From the NCBI GenBank assembly GCA_007128675.1, contig SKWY01000242.1, positions 1 to 7,147 of the forward strand: a stretch of DNA of 7,147 nt, in the 5' to 3' direction. The position numbers were made by a program, and so were the translations under genes. Of the stretch, positions 5,110 through 7,147 are shown in pieces (positions within the stretch are counted from its first letter, which is position 1; every line of letters starts with the position of its first letter). The stretch comes from Deltaproteobacteria bacterium. GTDB taxonomy: Bacteria > Myxococcota > Myxococcia > SLRQ01. The notes under the pieces are model-generated. The model did no database searches. It saw nothing but the letters and a program-made list of their open reading frames with translations, and was not told the DNA's origin.

Positions 5110-5562
5110 CTATTCCCCTTGCCCCAGCTCCTTGTCGATCTCCGGCTGCAGCTTTCCGAACGAGAGGGAATCGCCTCGGCCCGCCGCTGAGAGACACGCC
5201 TTCGTCAGATCTTCGACCGTCGACTCCAGCACGGTCATGAAACACGAGAAGGCGAACTCCCGTTTCGGGTTTGCCGGCTCCGTTCCGTATAACGAATCGA
5301 GCAGATCTTCGATCATTACGTCCATGTCATGGAGCTTGATGTGCATGAGCTCATGGACCACCAACTCCTCGAGAGAGTCGCTGACCGGATGACTGTTGAT
5401 GAGCACTATGGCCTTTTTGTCCTCGCGATCGATCTTCACGTCCGCCGACTTGCGCCACTGCGTTTCCACGATGCGCAGCTCAATATCCCAGTCCCGAAGA
5501 CGCAGCACGTCTTGCCAGCGTCGCATGAGACAGAGCGCCTCGCCGTTGTCGTAATCGTTCAT
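5110..5562 (-). CDS. Small HExxH zinc metallopeptidase-like protein
   Basis: The protein has 150 residues from ATG 5562, with GAAAGGGG about 9 nt upstream. It has no signal peptide or membrane segment. Residues 66-78 read ELVVHELMHIKLH: the HExxH zinc motif has ligands H70 and H74 and catalytic E71. The N-terminal region carries WQDVLRLRDWDIELRIV (16-32) and ADVKIDREDKKAIVLIN (40-56), a strand-rich part preceding the motif as in SprT-like and related minigluzincins. After it, the conserved-looking VLESTVEDLTKAC (111-123) may provide a third zinc ligand (E113 or E117). From memory, close-looking proteins (LRLRDWDI, the KKAVLLIN type, HELLH) are common in Clostridia and their phages, which would make this gene a transferred one. 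The substrate is unknown. It begins the minus-strand run toward 3332. Confidence 0.82.
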   Translation of the reverse strand: MNDYDNGEALCLMRRWQDVLRLRDWDIELRIVETQWRKSADVKIDREDKKAIVLINSHPVSDSLEELVVHELMHIKLHDMDVMIEDLLDSLYGTEPANPKREFAFSCFMTVLESTVEDLTKACLSAAGRGDSLSFGKLQPEIDKELGQGE

Positions 5563-5942
5563 GACCCAGCCCCTTTCGTCGGTGGCCCCAAATGAGCTGC
5601 ATCTTACCAGTCAGGCGTCGACAGCAAAGCTCCCCGGAGCAAGAGAGACGGCTCCAACGTGGAGACGGGTGCCATCGATAAAGCGGCCTCCCGTGTCAAG
5701 CAGGAAGGACGGTCGATCTCGATGATTCGACTCCCAAAAGGCGGCTAATGAGGATGTCTCAACTTTGGTGTCGTGGATCCCTTCATGCGCAGCGTGAAGG
5801 CCTCCACCAAATCGGGTCAACTTCAGTCTCTTGAATTCCCTTTTGCGAAAACCGGGAATGTTGCTCGTGGCAGGCCTTTGGACTGGAAGGCGCCACAAGC
5901 TTCGGTGCGAACCGGCTCCGGACCACAGCTAGTAAAAACCTA
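5563..5942. other. Region with no convincing gene
   Basis: About 380 bp between the metallopeptidase start and the 106-residue ORF. One minus-strand frame is open at 5611-5898 (95 codons, TTG start, no ribosome site) and contains AAFWESNHRDRPSFLLDTGG followed by FIDGTRLHVGAVSLAPG. Its codon use is unremarkable and the family is unknown, so it might be a decayed gene end. The other frames are broken by stops. The metallopeptidase promoter should lie near 5570-5640, but no clear -35/-10 pair was found. Confidence 0.3.
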
Positions 5943-6263
5943 CTACAGACGCGCTGCAAGGTTCTCAATGGCAATACGGCGCAGCTTTAGATAGCGGTTC
6001 GGATCCGTAGGTTGCACCCGCTGAAGAAGCGCCTGACCTTCCTCGCCGAAAACGTCACGGAATCGTGAAGGCCAGTGATGAGAAAAAGCCGATAGCCAGG
6101 CGGCGAGGGGATCTCTCTCTCTTTCGGTGAGGTCAGCGACTCGGGATGCGAGCTCGTGAATAGCACGAGCGATGAGTTGGTCTTCCAACGGACCTTTGTC
6201 CACAGGACGAGCAGCACCATCCGGTAAGCCGGCATCAATCAGCGTCTTCCAAGGATCCATCAC
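5943..6263 (-). CDS. Uncharacterised 106-residue protein, divergent from a nucleotidyltransferase
   Basis: The start is GTG 6263 or, directly after it, ATG 6260 (MDPWKTLIDAGLPDGAARP); no Shine-Dalgarno is seen for either. The sequence looks genuinely coding: a charged helical middle (DQLIARAIHELASRVADLTE) is followed by LAAWLSAFSHHWPSRFRDVF and ends PNRYLKLRRIAIENLAARL. It has no membrane segment, signal peptide, or known metal or nucleotide motif. It is head-to-head with the nucleotidyltransferase gene, only 18 bp between the two first start codons, so control of the two must share one short stretch. It could be a partner or antitoxin-like protein, but divergent order is unusual for toxin-antitoxin pairs. 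I do not recognise the family. Confidence 0.6.
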   Translation of the reverse strand: MMDPWKTLIDAGLPDGAARPVDKGPLEDQLIARAIHELASRVADLTERERDPLAAWLSAFSHHWPSRFRDVFGEEGQALLQRVQPTDPNRYLKLRRIAIENLAARL

Positions 6264-6281
6264 AACGTCTATTCTACAACC
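6264..6281. promoter_or_regulatory. 18-bp divergent gap between two start codons
   Basis: The 18 bases AACGTCTATTCTACAACC separate the outermost starts. TATTCT (about 6269-6274) is a passable -10 for the plus strand, only about 8 bases before ATG 6282, and no ribosome site is visible either way. This would suit leaderless transcripts or promoters lying inside the opposite gene. Evidence is thin. Confidence 0.25.
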
Positions 6282-6821
6282 ATGATGAAACCACTCAACC
6301 CGGCCCTCGATCGCGAACGTCTCGAAGCGTTCTTGCGAGCCGCTGAAAAGCGCCTCGAGGGCGAGTGGTTGCTAGTTGGAGGTGCCCTAGTGTGTCTTTG
6401 GCTGGAGCCACGCCGAGTGACAGAAGACGTGGACATGCTAGGCCTCCGGGGTACGATGGAGGAGCGCCTGGCTCTCATGTCTCTTGCCGAGGATCTCGGC
6501 TTGCCCGTGGAGGCCGTCAACTCCGCGGCCGACTTCTTCGTCCGTCGGATCGAGGGATGGCGCGACGAGATCGAGGTCTTCCGAAAGACAGAACAAATGA
6601 CGCTCTACCGTCCGTCGACAACCCTCTTCCTTCTATTGAAAATCCACCGGCTTTCCGAAGCGGACCTATCGGATTGTATAGCCCTAGTAAAACGCGCACG
6701 CGCCGATCGCCTTCGCATGGATACCGGCCGAGTGCTCGCTGCGCTGGGCGCACTCCCACCGAGCGAGGACGAATCGCTCGTGAAGCGTCGATCGCAGCTG
6801 CAAGAGGAACTCTGCTCCTAA
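6282..6821 (+). CDS. Nucleotidyltransferase of the AbiEii / DUF6036 type
   Basis: The 179-residue protein starts at ATG 6282 (or the adjacent ATG 6285). Residues 30-52 read LLVGGALVCLWLEPRRVTED then VDM: the GG at 33-34 and the T-x-D-x-D at 47-51 are the nucleotide-binding loop and paired metal-binding Asp (D49, D51) of the DNA polymerase beta-like fold. DEIEVF (95-100) is the probable third strand, and LFLLLKIHRLSEADLSDCIAL (116-135, K120 and D131) matches the K...R..D..D region of AbiEii/DUF6036 proteins. Length is normal for the group. Relatives include abortive-infection toxins that modify tRNA or proteins; whether this one is a toxin cannot be read from the sequence. There is no co-directional partner gene; the neighbour diverges from an 18-bp gap. 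Stop at 6819-6821. Confidence 0.82.
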   Translation: MMKPLNPALDRERLEAFLRAAEKRLEGEWLLVGGALVCLWLEPRRVTEDVDMLGLRGTMEERLALMSLAEDLGLPVEAVNSAADFFVRRIEGWRDEIEVFRKTEQMTLYRPSTTLFLLLKIHRLSEADLSDCIALVKRARADRLRMDTGRVLAALGALPPSEDESLVKRRSQLQEELCS

Positions 6822-6862
6822 CTATGGATGGGACACCAGCCCTTCCCTGCGCACGATTTCGA

Positions 6863-7117
6863 CTAGATGCCGGTTTCCAGTAGATCCCGCATCCGGTCGA
6901 TGAGAGAAGCATCGTTGCCAATGAGAATGGCTTCGTAATACAGCACTTCCAGAACTTGCCTGACCATTCAGTCGTCCAAGTGGACAAAGAGTCCATCCAT
7001 GTCCGCGGTTTCGACAACCCATCCAGCTGCGCTTGAAGCTTGGAAGTCATCAATGCCGCCGGGAGCAGTCGGCGGAAAATGCAGGTGCTCCCGTACGAGA
7101 TCGACTGCGGCGGCTTG
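6863..7117 (-). pseudogene. Broken coding remnant with an in-frame stop
   Basis: On the minus strand, 7117-6971 is open and reads like protein (VDLVREHLHFPPTAPGGIDD, then AAGWVVETADMDGLFVHLDD). It has TGA at 6968-6970 and continues in the same frame from ATG 6967 as MVRQVLEVLYYEAILIGNDA... to TAG at 6863-6865. Upstream, TAG at 7118-7120 closes the frame with no start codon after it. Two stops within an otherwise plausible protein suggest a decayed gene. The 34-residue piece from ATG 6967 could instead be a small separate ORF. The family is not recognised. Confidence 0.35.
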
Positions 7118-7147
7118 CTATAGCCTCGATGACGCAGACAAGCTGTC

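Noticed and set aside
6365..6883. 172-codon plus-strand frame overlapping the nucleotidyltransferase
   Set aside because: Shifted frame of the nucleotidyltransferase, which has clear motifs; this one has none.

Overview
The window is GC-rich bacterial DNA in which intact genes alternate with broken ones. No rRNA, tRNA or CRISPR array is visible. Composition, a short diguanylate cyclase carrying a ribbon-helix-helix tail, and an AAA/DUF4143-type ATPase remnant would suit a deltaproteobacterial or myxobacterial-type soil or sediment organism. That is an inference from style only, and the species cannot be told from this sequence.

Layout. Positions 1-1006 hold the N-terminal 335 codons of a Tat-exported amidohydrolase/decarboxylase-like protein on the minus strand; it runs off the left edge. 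Positions 1007-2340 are a gene graveyard. It contains a probable insertion-sequence end, a 36-codon relic of an ImmA/IrrE zinc peptidase (HELAH motif), one copy of an ~82-bp direct repeat, an AAA ATPase cut off just before its Walker B region, an internally deleted second copy of the downstream glutathione-transferase gene, and the second copy of the direct repeat. Positions 2342-3081 hold a promoter-like, tandem-repeat-bearing leader and an intact plus-strand gene for a GGDEF diguanylate cyclase fused to a C-terminal ribbon-helix-helix-like domain. This is the most interesting gene here.

Positions 3332-5562 hold a minus-strand gene run read from right to left: a small HExxH metallopeptidase-like protein, a doubtful short ORF, a two-helix membrane protein, and a full-length glutathionyl-hydroquinone reductase. 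Positions 5563-5942 contain no convincing gene. At 5943-6821 two genes diverge from a gap of 18 bp: a 106-residue protein of unknown function (minus) and an AbiEii/DUF6036-type nucleotidyltransferase (plus). The right end (6822-7147) holds a minus-strand coding remnant broken by an in-frame stop.

The genes do not form one pathway. The density of truncated, duplicated and relic genes around 1.0-2.3 kb, with defence/toxin-type families (ImmA/IrrE, AAA/DUF4143, nucleotidyltransferase), points to an accessory region shaped by insertion and recombination. The GGDEF-RHH protein could link c-di-GMP synthesis directly to DNA binding. Its own leader carries two identical 9-mers 20 bp apart that could be its operator.
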